A DNA stretch of 64,000 bases from an uncultured Clostridia bacterium (GTDB lineage: Bacteria; Bacillota; Clostridia; Christensenellales; Borkfalkiaceae). Both the position numbers and the translations under genes were made by a program. Each line of letters begins with the position of its first letter. Positions within the stretch are counted from its first letter, which is position 1. The notes under the pieces were generated by a model. That model was not told the origin of the DNA and did not search any database. It saw nothing but the letters and a program-made list of their open reading frames with translations. Shown here in pieces: positions 36,173 to 43,235 of the stretch. The DNA is taken from assembly GCA_947627575.1 (NCBI GenBank), contig CANQWN010000002.1, positions 1-64,000 on the forward strand. Direction: 5' to 3'.

Positions 36173-36643
36173 TCACGTTTGAGAAAATTTTCCGCCGCTT
36201 TTGCGTATCTCGGCGAAAAAACCGGACAGCACGCCCGCGCACTCCTCTTCAAGCACGCCCCCCTCCACTTCCAAAGTGTGGTTTACGAGGTTTGAAGAAG
36301 CGAGCTGTTCAGTCATAGACCTGCCCTTGCCCTCGTACGCGCCGAAATAAACTTTTTTTATGCGGGCGTTAAGCATTGCCCCGAGGCACATAGGGCACGG
36401 TTCGAGGGTGACGTAAATTTCACATTCCGGTATGCGCCAGCTGTTTAATTTTTTGCACGCCTTTTCTATTGCCTCTATCTCCGCGTGGGCGGTGGCAAGC
36501 TGTTTTTTGGTGCGGCGGTTATGCCCGCGGGAAATTATCTTCCCGCCGCAAACGACCACCGCGCCTATCGGCACTTCTCCTTCTTTAAGCGCCGTCTTTG
36601 CGCATCTGACGGCGGCTTTCATAAATTTGATTTTATCTTCCAT
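36173..36643 (-). CDS. tadA: tRNA-specific adenosine deaminase
   Basis: 156-residue zinc deaminase converting A34 to inosine in tRNA-Arg(ACG). The zinc ligands and proton shuttle are TAHAEIEAI (His53, Glu55) and EPCPMCLGAM (Cys83, Cys86). VPIGAVVV and ARIKKVYFGA are further family marks. It overlaps the end of the M14 peptidase gene by 11 nt and ends the CPBP-rlmH-M14-tadA operon. No terminator is seen before the prs promoter. Confidence 0.95.
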   Translation of the reverse strand: MEDKIKFMKAAVRCAKTALKEGEVPIGAVVVCGGKIISRGHNRRTKKQLATAHAEIEAIEKACKKLNSWRIPECEIYVTLEPCPMCLGAMLNARIKKVYFGAYEGKGRSMTEQLASSNLVNHTLEVEGGVLEEECAGVLSGFFAEIRKSGGKFSQT

Positions 36644-37361
36644 ATTCGTCGAAAAATTTTTTAAGCGCGCAGAAACAATTTTTAAGCGCGTACAGCCTCT
36701 TTATGGGGTGGGTAAGTTTGTCCGAACCGCACTCTATAGTATATGACGGGATATTCAGCTTTTTAAGGCACCAATCCTTGTATCCGCCCGCAGAACCGTA
36801 TATTATTTCGGGACGGTAGCCCGTTGCGCTTTGAAGAATTTCCGCGCCGCGCCTGTCGCCCCTGCCGTCGTACGACCAATATATTTCTTCGCCCTTCGTA
36901 TGAAAACTGAAAGTGACGAAGGGCTGTATGCGCAATGTAAAATCGCGCAACGCCGCGCTTTCCGCTTCCGAAAAGGGGCTGTCGCCTATACAGTTTTCCG
37001 CGCCGCGCGTGCGCGTGTTCAGTCTGCCGTTGCCCCAATCCGCGTCGAAATTGCAGTTGAGATCCACCCCGCGGGCGTTGGCTTTCCAAAGAGGCATGGT
37101 AGTTTGCGAAATTATCGCGCCGTCCGGGTTTAAAAGCGGGATTATCCAGCCTCCGCAGGCGGCGCCCTTTTTTATGTGTTTAAGGGCGAGGCGGGCTGTT
37201 ATCCATTCCCTGCCGTGTACGGCGTATACCGAAATAAACTGTCTGCCCGAAGAAGGACCCGTGTGGAACGCGTAAATTTCCCTGCCGCAAAAGGAATAGC
37301 CTATCACGCATTTTTTGCCGCTGTAGTTAAAATAAAAATTTCTGACTTCATCGAATATCAC
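36633..37361 (-). CDS. M14-family zinc carboxypeptidase
   Basis: 242-residue metallopeptidase. Zinc ligands and substrate residues follow the M14 layout: HxxE in YAVHGREWITAR, the NPDG motif in LLNPDGAII, GVDLNCNFDADWG (NxxRN-like region), a later zinc His in TFSFHTKGEEIYW, and the catalytic Glu in SYTIECGSD. Length and motifs resemble the gamma-D-glutamyl-meso-diaminopimelate peptidase I group, so cell-wall peptides are plausible substrates. There is no signal peptide, which suggests it acts inside the cell, for example in muropeptide recycling or in a forming spore. It is second-last in an operon with rlmH and tadA. Confidence 0.85.
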   Translation of the reverse strand: MIFDEVRNFYFNYSGKKCVIGYSFCGREIYAFHTGPSSGRQFISVYAVHGREWITARLALKHIKKGAACGGWIIPLLNPDGAIISQTTMPLWKANARGVDLNCNFDADWGNGRLNTRTRGAENCIGDSPFSEAESAALRDFTLRIQPFVTFSFHTKGEEIYWSYDGRGDRRGAEILQSATGYRPEIIYGSAGGYKDWCLKKLNIPSYTIECGSDKLTHPIKRLYALKNCFCALKKFFDEYGR

Positions 37362-37381
37362 AAAACTATGATATTAAAAAG

Positions 37382-37825
37382 TTATTTGTGATATTCGCCT
37401 CCGCCGTTTATCATAAAAGCGCGGTAAAGCTGTTCAAGCAGTATAACGCGCATCAGTCTGTGCGGGAAAGTCATATCCGAAAAAGAAACCCGCCGCGCCG
37501 CCGCGCGCTTTACAGCCGCGTCCAGCCCGTCGGACGAACCTATGACGAAAGTTGACGTTTTGCCCGTATCCTTATATCCCGAAATCAGCTTTGCGAAATT
37601 TTCGCTTGAAAGTTTTTCGCCTTCCACGCAGAGAGCGACGATTTCGCCCGAACATGCTTTTAAAATATGTTCCCCCTCTTCTTTCAGGGTCTTTTTTTCG
37701 GGTATTTCGACGACTGAAACGTCGGCGAAGCGTTTAAGGCGTTTGAGATATTCGTCTGCCGCCGCGCGGTAATAATCTTCCTTCAACCCGCCCACGCAGA
37801 CTAAATTTATTTTTTTGCATTTCAT
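37382..37825 (-). CDS. rlmH: 23S rRNA (pseudouridine-1915-N3) methyltransferase
   Basis: 147-residue SPOUT methyltransferase acting on assembled ribosomes at helix 69. The C-terminal trefoil-knot segment is typical: FVIGSSDGLDAAVK with the SAM-binding GG-like turn, then SFSDMTFPHRLMRVILLEQLYRA and the ending GGEYHK, which reaches the active site. It overlaps the CPBP protease gene by 4 nt (ATGA) and is followed 20 bp later by the M14 peptidase. Confidence 0.95.
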   Translation of the reverse strand: MKCKKINLVCVGGLKEDYYRAAADEYLKRLKRFADVSVVEIPEKKTLKEEGEHILKACSGEIVALCVEGEKLSSENFAKLISGYKDTGKTSTFVIGSSDGLDAAVKRAAARRVSFSDMTFPHRLMRVILLEQLYRAFMINGGGEYHK

Positions 37826-38727
37826 ACACCGAATAATTTTAAAATCCAGAACAGGGCAAGCACCGCTATGCCCACGGAAGCGAACATAAAGAAATTTTTA
37901 ACCGAGCCTTTACTGCCCTTTAACAGGGGCTTTCCGTCGAATATAAGCCATAAAACGGCGCCGACAAGCGCGACAGCCGAAACAACCGTAAGCGCTATCT
38001 CCCCGCCGTAAGATATGATAAGCGCGCCGTTTGCGTCAAGCGCGCCCGCAGCCGACATAATTATTATGGCGGCGTTGTTAAGAAAATGTATAACTACCGC
38101 AGGCAACGGCGAACCGCTGCGGATGGTAAGCAACGCAAAAGAACAGCCGCAGATAAACTGATATACCGTCTGTTCCGGCGCGGTGTGAAAAAGCGCGAAG
38201 CAAAACCCCACCAAAAGCACCGTGCGGACTGTTCCGCAGTCACTGTGGCAACATTTAAGCAAAACGCAACGGAACATCGCCTCTTCGGCGAACGCGGGAA
38301 TGACGGCGATAACCAATATCGCGGGGATTATTTTAAAGCCTTCCAACGGGGGCAATTGCCCCGCCGAGGGCGTGTAGTTTTTGAATATCAGCTTTAAAAG
38401 CCGCGTGAACAGGTCGTTTACCCTCAACAGCGAAAACATCAGCCCGAAGATAAGCAACAGCGCGGCAAGATAGTACAGAGGGTTGCACTTTACGGGAAAA
38501 AACGCGCGCGGGCTTACCCTGCTGTATTTTATAGTTACGGCAACCGCGGTTAAAGTTGCAAGCGCGGGCGCAAGGTACGAGATATAAATCGCCGCTTCCG
38601 TACCGGAAAGTTTAAACAAGGATATGACGGAAAGCGCAATGACGTTGAAAAGCAGGTACGTTACTACGCCTATGCTTATTGAAAGTCCGCCCGTAGACGA
38701 ATTTAAACGCGGAAGTTTTGAATCCAT
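37822..38727 (-). CDS. CPBP-family (CAAX-like) intramembrane metalloprotease
   Basis: 301-residue membrane protein with about eight helices. The CPBP/Abi motifs are present: EExxxR in FAEEAMFRCVLL, FxxxH in FALFHTAPEQ, and a final HxxxN in VIHFLNNAAI. Members include CAAX proteases and bacterial immunity or regulatory proteins; the substrate here is unknown. The ATG lies exactly 6 bp after a TATAAT, so the mRNA probably starts at the A of the ATG. It leads the operon with rlmH, the M14 peptidase and tadA. Confidence 0.85.
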   Translation of the reverse strand: MDSKLPRLNSSTGGLSISIGVVTYLLFNVIALSVISLFKLSGTEAAIYISYLAPALATLTAVAVTIKYSRVSPRAFFPVKCNPLYYLAALLLIFGLMFSLLRVNDLFTRLLKLIFKNYTPSAGQLPPLEGFKIIPAILVIAVIPAFAEEAMFRCVLLKCCHSDCGTVRTVLLVGFCFALFHTAPEQTVYQFICGCSFALLTIRSGSPLPAVVIHFLNNAAIIIMSAAGALDANGALIISYGGEIALTVVSAVALVGAVLWLIFDGKPLLKGSKGSVKNFFMFASVGIAVLALFWILKLFGV

Positions 38728-38733
38728 AAGTCA

Positions 38734-38762
38734 ATTATATCTTAAAATAGAAATTTAGTAAA
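38734..38762 (-). promoter_or_regulatory. Promoter of the CPBP-rlmH-M14-tadA operon
   Basis: TTTACT (38762-38757), 17 bp, TATAAT (38739-38734), followed 6 bp later by ATG: a leaderless arrangement. Confidence 0.8.
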
Positions 38763-38770
38763 CGAATTAA

Positions 38771-38799
38771 TTTACTTTTGCGCAAAAATATTATAAAAT
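38771..38799 (+). promoter_or_regulatory. Fumarase promoter
   Basis: TTTACT (38771-38776), 17 bp, TAAAAT (38794-38799); divergent from the CPBP promoter, with only 8 bp between the two -35 hexamers. Confidence 0.75.
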
Positions 38800-38827
38800 T
38801 CAGGTAGAAAACACACGAGGATTTATT

Positions 38828-39667
38828 ATGCGGATATTAAATACGGACGAGATAGAAAACGCCGTATACGGGCTTGCCCTTAACGCGGGCGTAAGCCTTA
38901 CCCCCTCCTGCCGTTCCGCGCTTTTAAGCGCCGCCGAGAGGGAAAGCGGAAAAGTTGCCGCCTTTGCGCTGAACACGCTTATCGAAAACGCAGAAATTGC
39001 CGAAAGCGAAAAAATGCCCGTCTGCCAGGATACCGGTATGGCGGTTGTCATTTTGGAGCTGGGGCAGAAAGTTGCGCTTGAAGGAAAACTTTTAAGCGAC
39101 GCGGTGAACGACGGCGTGAGGCGCGCATACCGCGACGGATATTTCAGGAAATCGGTTTGCGACCCGCTTACGCGCGTGAATACGGGCGACAACACCCCCG
39201 CCGTCATACATACGGAAATAGTTGCCGGGGATAAAGTTAAAATAAAGTTTTTACCCAAAGGGTTCGGCAGTGAAAATATGTCGCGCCTGTATATGCTTAA
39301 ACCCGCGCAGGGCGTTGAAGGGATAATTTCCGCCATCGTGGAAACGGTGAAAACAGCAGGCTCGCGCCCCTGCCCTCCCGTCTATATAGGCGTCGGGATA
39401 GGCGGAAGTTTCGATACCTGCGCATATCTTGCAAAAAAGGCGCTTACGAGGGAAATAGGCAGCGTTTCGCCGCGCAGGGACGTTGCGGAAATAGAGCGCG
39501 AGGCTTTGAAAAGGATAAACGCGCTTGATATAGGTTGCCAGGGCTTCCACGGGGACGTTACGGCTTTGGGCGTTAGTTGCGAAGTTGCGCCCACCCACAT
39601 TGCCGGGTTGCCCGTAGCGGTAAACGTGCAGTGCCATTGCGTACGGGGGGGCGAAAAAGTTTTATGA
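38828..39667 (+). CDS. Class I fumarate hydratase, alpha subunit
   Basis: 279-residue iron-sulfur subunit of a two-subunit class I fumarase or L-tartrate dehydratase. Cluster cysteines lie in MPVCQDTGMAV, KSVCDPLTR and IGCQGFHGD. Substrate-binding segments VNTGDNTPAVIH and KFLPKGFGSENMS are conserved. It would interconvert malate and fumarate in a partial TCA branch. L-tartrate dehydratase uses the same architecture and cannot be excluded from sequence. Ribosome site CGAGGA upstream. The stop overlaps the beta subunit's start by 4 nt. Confidence 0.88.
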   Translation: MRILNTDEIENAVYGLALNAGVSLTPSCRSALLSAAERESGKVAAFALNTLIENAEIAESEKMPVCQDTGMAVVILELGQKVALEGKLLSDAVNDGVRRAYRDGYFRKSVCDPLTRVNTGDNTPAVIHTEIVAGDKVKIKFLPKGFGSENMSRLYMLKPAQGVEGIISAIVETVKTAGSRPCPPVYIGVGIGGSFDTCAYLAKKALTREIGSVSPRRDVAEIEREALKRINALDIGCQGFHGDVTALGVSCEVAPTHIAGLPVAVNVQCHCVRGGEKVL

Positions 39668-40182
39668 TAAAAATTACGTTGCCTATCGGCAAGGAAAGCA
39701 TAAAAAAACTTAAAGCCGGAGACGGCGCGCTTATTTCGGGGGTTATACTTACCGCCCGCGACTGCGCGCATAAGAGGCTGTGCGAAACGCTGGCAAACGG
39801 CGGAAAATTGCCGTTCGACCCCAAAGGCGCGTTTATCTATTACGCCGGACCCTGCCCCGCAAAACCCGGAAAGGCAAGCGGCAGTTGCGGCCCCACCACT
39901 TCCGCCCGTATGGACGTTTATGCGCCCGCGCTTCTTAAAGCTGGGTTGGGCGGAATGATTGGCAAGGGCGAAATGTCGGACGAAGTGCGCAAGGCGATTA
40001 TAGATAACGGCGCGGTGTACTTTGCGGCTATAGGCGGCGCGGGTGCGCTTTACGGCAACGCCATTAAAAAAAGCGAATGTATAGCCTATCCCGATTTGCT
40101 TTCCGAGGCGGTGTATCGATTGGAAGTTGAAAATTTCCCCGTCGTGGTGGCTTACGACTGCGAGGGGGGAAGTATATATTGA
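39664..40182 (+). CDS. Class I fumarate hydratase, beta subunit
   Basis: 172-residue C-terminal partner of the class I hydro-lyase, normally fused to the alpha domain in enterobacterial FumA/FumB. The hallmark GPCPAKPGKASGSCGPTTS and RMDVYAP segments bind substrate, and GLGGMIGKGEMSDEV and YFAAIGGAGALYG follow. The ATG overlaps the alpha stop (ATGA), securing the start and coupling. A terminator stands 20 bp downstream. Confidence 0.9.
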   Translation: MIKITLPIGKESIKKLKAGDGALISGVILTARDCAHKRLCETLANGGKLPFDPKGAFIYYAGPCPAKPGKASGSCGPTTSARMDVYAPALLKAGLGGMIGKGEMSDEVRKAIIDNGAVYFAAIGGAGALYGNAIKKSECIAYPDLLSEAVYRLEVENFPVVVAYDCEGGSIY

Positions 40183-40199
40183 AGAGTTCACGAAAAATG

Positions 40200-40229
40200 A
40201 AAACGTCTTTGCGGACGTTTTTATTTTTC
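40200..40229 (+). terminator. Fumarase terminator
   Basis: Stem AAAACGTC / GACGTTTT with a 6-nt loop, then TTATTTTTC. Confidence 0.8.
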
Positions 40230-40253
40230 AGTGAATTGAGGGGCTTCTTTCTC

Positions 40254-40637
40254 ACACGGCGTAAGGACAACGCCGTGTTCGGGCACCGTTCGCGCGGGAA
40301 TTAGGCGCTCACTCATCTCGCGCGGCAAAACAGCGCACTGTGCTGTTTTGAGAAGTCCGCGCTCGTCCCTCTTTTCGCAATTTCAATATAGCGACGTATT
40401 ATATAATTGCGAAAATTCACCCTACTGTGCGAGCGGGCTTGACCGCGACGCTCTGCCGAGGGTTCCCTTTGGGAAACGGCAGAGGCGAAAGATATGCCCG
40501 TGCCGACATTTTAATGGCGAGCGATAATATAATGGCGGCAATTTTCACCGCGGAGGCTAAATAGTTCGCATATATGTGCGGGCGAATGAATATTTTTTGA
40601 CAGACGGAGCGGCGGCGCGAATTTTCGCGCCGCCGCT
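40254..40637. other. Palindrome-rich non-coding region, candidate structured RNA
   Basis: No gene is seen here, but there are five strong inverted repeats. ACACGGCGT/ACGCCGTGT (40254-40278). CAAAACAGC/GCTGTTTTG (40326-40350). TTTTCGCAATT/AATTGCGAAAA (40372-40415). CTCTGCCG/CGGCAGAG enclosing TTCCC/GGGAA (40451-40484). A 14-bp stem AGCGGCGGCGCGAA/TTCGCGCCGCCGCT (40608-40637) followed by TTATTG, which could terminate a plus-strand transcript. No known RNA family was recognised. Strand is undecided. Confidence 0.45.
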
Positions 40638-40684
40638 TTATTGCGTATACTGTAATTTAAATACCGTTACATATTTGGGTTATA

Positions 40685-40867
40685 TTAGAAGCCGCCGTTT
40701 GCCTTTTTTATCCTGCTGCCGAACATAAGCAATACTATCGCAACGCTGATATCCGCCAAAAACGCAACTATCGCAACTACTATCGTGATTATGCCGCCCG
40801 CGCTCAAAATTTTTGAAACGAAACTCAACCACTCGGGAAGCGCTTTTATTATGGCTTCGGTAAGCAC
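40685..40867 (-). CDS. Small membrane protein
   Basis: 60-residue protein with one or two hydrophobic helices (GGIITIVVAIVAFLADISVAIVLLMFG) and a basic tail (SRIKKANGGF). It begins at GTG immediately after the stop of the GYPQN-repeat protein gene (TAA GTG), so it would depend on coupled translation. No family recognised. It could be a small partner of the preceding membrane protein, or a chance frame; the amphipathic start plus clean hydrophobic core favour a real gene. Confidence 0.5.
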   Translation of the reverse strand: MLTEAIIKALPEWLSFVSKILSAGGIITIVVAIVAFLADISVAIVLLMFGSRIKKANGGF

Positions 40868-41620
40868 TTAGGAAACCACTTCTTTAATAAGGGTGATAAC
40901 CGCGGTGATTATTATTATAACTGCGGCAAATATTCCCGCCTTTTTGCCCGCAACGCTTAAATTGTTGTTTAACGTATGCGCCAACCTTAAAGTTTTCATA
41001 ATAGACGAGTAGCAAATACATTCAAATACAAACGACAGTACGCCCAAAATGAGACCTATAACGTTTAATGTGAAAAGCCAAATTACAAGATCGAATGTAA
41101 AGCCCAACACGTAAAACACGAAAATAATTGTGTATGGCACTTTTATAAGCGATATCGACCGTGTGGAAAATTTCTTTTTTCTGCCGTAAGCGAAAGTCAT
41201 CCAAAAGCCCACCGCTATCAACAAATCCAGCACAATAGAAATCAAGTCTGAAATGTTAAGGGTGATTATACTGCCTATGAGGGAAGTTATCAAATTTACC
41301 GTAACTACGATACATGCGATAAGCATCCATAAACTTCCTTCAGAAGAGAACAGCGCCTCTTTTTCCGCGGGTGTAGCCAATGCCGGCGGTTGGGGATAAC
41401 CGCCCTGCGGAGGATAGCCGCCCTGTTGCCGGTAACCGTTCTGCTGGTAGCCGTTTTGAGGGTAACCGTTTTGGGGATAGCCGCCTTGTTGGTAACCGTT
41501 TTGAGGATAACCGTTCTGTTGGTAACCGCTTTGAGGGTAACCGCTTTGAGGGTAACCGTTCTGGGGATAGCCGCCCTGTTGCGGGTTGCCGTCCGGATGT
41601 TGTGTGTTCGAATCGTTCAT
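40868..41620 (-). CDS. Membrane protein with GYPQN-repeat N-terminal tail
   Basis: 250-residue protein. Residues 17-77 are about twelve imperfect copies of a GYPQN-like pentapeptide, rich in Tyr, Gln, Gly and Pro, so this part is disordered and probably phase-separating or wall-interacting. After [17 protein letters not shown] come about four to five membrane helices between residues 93 and 248. Similar tails occur in DUF4870- and DUF805-like Gram-positive membrane proteins, but no specific family was recognised. The ATG at 41620 has AAGGAG 6 nt upstream. The gene has a long structured leader containing a terminator-like hairpin. The function is unknown. Confidence 0.75.
   Translation of the reverse strand: MNDSNTQHPDGNPQQGGYPQNGYPQSGYPQSGYQQNGYPQNGYQQGGYPQNGYPQNGYQQNGYRQQGGYPPQGGYPQPPALATPAEKEALFSSEGSLWMLIACIVVTVNLITSLIGSIITLNISDLISIVLDLLIAVGFWMTFAYGRKKKFSTRSISLIKVPYTIIFVFYVLGFTFDLVIWLFTLNVIGLILGVLSFVFECICYSSIMKTLRLAHTLNNNLSVAGKKAGIFAAVIIIITAVITLIKEVVS
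41390..41572 (-). repeat. Tandem 15-bp repeats coding for GYPQN units
   Basis: About twelve imperfect 15-bp units in phase with the reading frame, encoding [15 protein letters not shown] and GYQQG variants. Copy-number change by slippage would alter tail length without frameshift. Confidence 0.85.
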
Positions 41621-41860
41621 GTGTACTCCTTCCGTGCGGTAAAAAAATAAGGTGTGCTCCCGAAAGAGCACACCGCACGGTATCTCTTACGGTTACCACA
41701 CCACACAACATTCGATTTTTTCTTATCAAAATAATTGAAAAGAGATACACAATGCCAGATTGTGTATTTGATAAGAAAAAAATGTATCGGACATAAACGC
41801 CCAATATGAAATTGTGTAATGTGGTACATAAAATATAACACGATAAATTCAAAAAGTCAA
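41621..41860 (-). promoter_or_regulatory. Promoter and structured leader of the GYPQN-protein gene
   Basis: Promoter TTGACT (41860-41855), 17 bp, TATATT (41837-41832). The leader of about 205 nt holds, in order: a stem TATTGGGC/GTCCGATA followed by seven Ts; a nested palindrome of 15-bp arms (41716-41730/41767-41781) around 9-bp arms (41745-41753/41759-41767); and a terminator-like hairpin GGTGTGCTC/GAGCACACC (41674-41651) with TTATTTTTTT. The alternative pair CCGTGCGGT/ACCGCACGG (41680-41672/41640-41632) overlaps that hairpin and abuts the AAGGAG ribosome site. This suggests attenuation or a riboswitch; no known class was recognised. Confidence 0.55.
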
Positions 41861-41889
41861 GAGTTAAAATTTATAATCGGCAAAATGTG

Positions 41890-41918
41890 TTGACAAAGCA
41901 AAAAAATTTAAATATAAT
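41890..41918 (+). promoter_or_regulatory. pheST promoter
   Basis: Full consensus TTGACA (41890-41895), 17 bp, TATAAT (41913-41918). Confidence 0.9.
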
Positions 41919-41924
41919 TTTGAT

Positions 41925-42170
41925 ATATTGAAAAAAGGCGTTGACCGGAACAGACGGACGCGTATACCCCCGCCCAGAGAGAAAAATCCGTGGCTGAAAG
42001 ATTTTTTACGGGGGTGCGGACGGTATTCCCCCGCGAGCCGAAGCGTGAAAGGAAACGATTAGCGCTATCCGCACCCTTTGCGTTAAAAGGAAACGAGGCG
42101 CCCGACGGCGCGAAATCAGGTGGTACCGCGGATACTTCCGCCCTGTGATTACGGGGCGGTTTTTATTTTG
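41925..42170 (+). promoter_or_regulatory. T-box leader, phenylalanine specific
   Basis: A tRNA-sensing leader. The invariant T-box AGGTGGTACCGCGG lies at about 42118-42131 and is followed by the terminator stem CCGCCCTG/CGGGGCGG (42138-42159) and a T run. In Stem I the specifier position reads TTC (42026-42028), a Phe codon, in CGGTATTCCCCC. Uncharged tRNA-Phe should stabilise the antiterminator and switch on pheS-pheT. Confidence 0.9.
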
Positions 42171-42193
42171 AAAAAAACCGAGAGGTAAAATAT

Positions 42194-43225
42194 ATGTTGA
42201 CTATTAAAGAAAAAATTGCGGAAATCAAGAAAAAAATAGACGAGGCGCTTGCAAACGTTAAATTCACCAAAAGCCTGTACGAAATTAAAATGAAGTTTAT
42301 GGGCAAGGGCGGCGAAGTCAGCGACCTATCAAAGTCTATGCGGGACGTGGCGCCCGAGGACAGACCCGAAGTGGGTAAGCAAATAAACGAATTGAGATGT
42401 TGGGCGGACGGGAAATTCGGCGAGCTGGACGAAAAGCTGAAAGCCGAAGAACTTGAAAGAAAATACGCCGAAGAAAAGATAGACGTGACTATGCCCGTCC
42501 GCGAAAGCGCGGAAGGTGCATACCACCCCAACACGCTTATAAGGAACGAGCTTGTTTCGGTATTTTCCGGGATGGGCTTTGAAGTTTTCGAAGGACCTGA
42601 AATAGAAAACGATTATTATAACTTTACCGCGCTTAACACGCCGAAAGACCACCCCGCGAGGGATATGCAGGATACCTTTTATCTTTCGAACGACCTGCTG
42701 TTGAGAACGCAGACTTCCGCGGGGCAGATAAGGGTTATGGAAAACAAAAAACCGCCCATAAAGATACTTTCGCCCGGGAAAGTTTACCGCAGCGACGACG
42801 ACGCAACACATTCGCCGATGTTTTCGCAGATGGAAGGGCTTGTGGTTGACAGGGGAATTACCCTGTGCGACCTGAAAGGTATGCTTGACGAGTTTGCGAA
42901 AAAGATTTTCGGCGAGGACGTAAAGACGAGATTGCGCCCCTCCTACTTCCCCTTCACTGAACCTTCCGTAGAAGTTGACGTAAGCTGTTTTGAATGCGGC
43001 GGAAAAGGTTGCAGGCTTTGCAAGGGCACGGGCTGGATAGAAGTTTTGGGCGCGGGTATGGTGAACAGACGGGTATTGCAGGGTTGCGGCATAGACCCCG
43101 ACGAATACACGGGCTTTGCGTTCGGTATGGGCATAGAGAGAATAGCTATGCTGAAATACGGCATAAACAATATGAAGTTGCTTTTTGAAGGCGACGTGAG
43201 ATTTCTTAAACAATTCAAGGATTGA
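42194..43225 (+). CDS. pheS: Phenylalanyl-tRNA synthetase, alpha subunit
   Basis: 343-residue catalytic subunit of the alpha2-beta2 enzyme. After an N-terminal coiled coil (about 1-90) comes the class II core: [28 protein letters not shown], motif 2 region [23 protein letters not shown], the segment [22 protein letters not shown] and motif 3 [22 protein letters not shown] is the ribosome site. It follows the Phe T-box directly, and pheT starts 10 bp after its stop. Confidence 0.97.
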   Translation: MLTIKEKIAEIKKKIDEALANVKFTKSLYEIKMKFMGKGGEVSDLSKSMRDVAPEDRPEVGKQINELRCWADGKFGELDEKLKAEELERKYAEEKIDVTMPVRESAEGAYHPNTLIRNELVSVFSGMGFEVFEGPEIENDYYNFTALNTPKDHPARDMQDTFYLSNDLLLRTQTSAGQIRVMENKKPPIKILSPGKVYRSDDDATHSPMFSQMEGLVVDRGITLCDLKGMLDEFAKKIFGEDVKTRLRPSYFPFTEPSVEVDVSCFECGGKGCRLCKGTGWIEVLGAGMVNRRVLQGCGIDPDEYTGFAFGMGIERIAMLKYGINNMKLLFEGDVRFLKQFKD

Positions 43226-43235
43226 GAGGTAAAAG

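Noticed and set aside
40254..40637. tmRNA, 6S RNA or a tRNA cluster
   Set aside because: No tRNA-like ends, no tag-coding frame and no 6S central bubble could be recognised; left as an unassigned structured region.
41380..41796. Plus-strand open frames and a CRISPR-like look across the short repeats
   Set aside because: The 15-bp repeats have no spacers and are in phase with the minus-strand GYPQN protein; the plus frames are shadows of the repeats.
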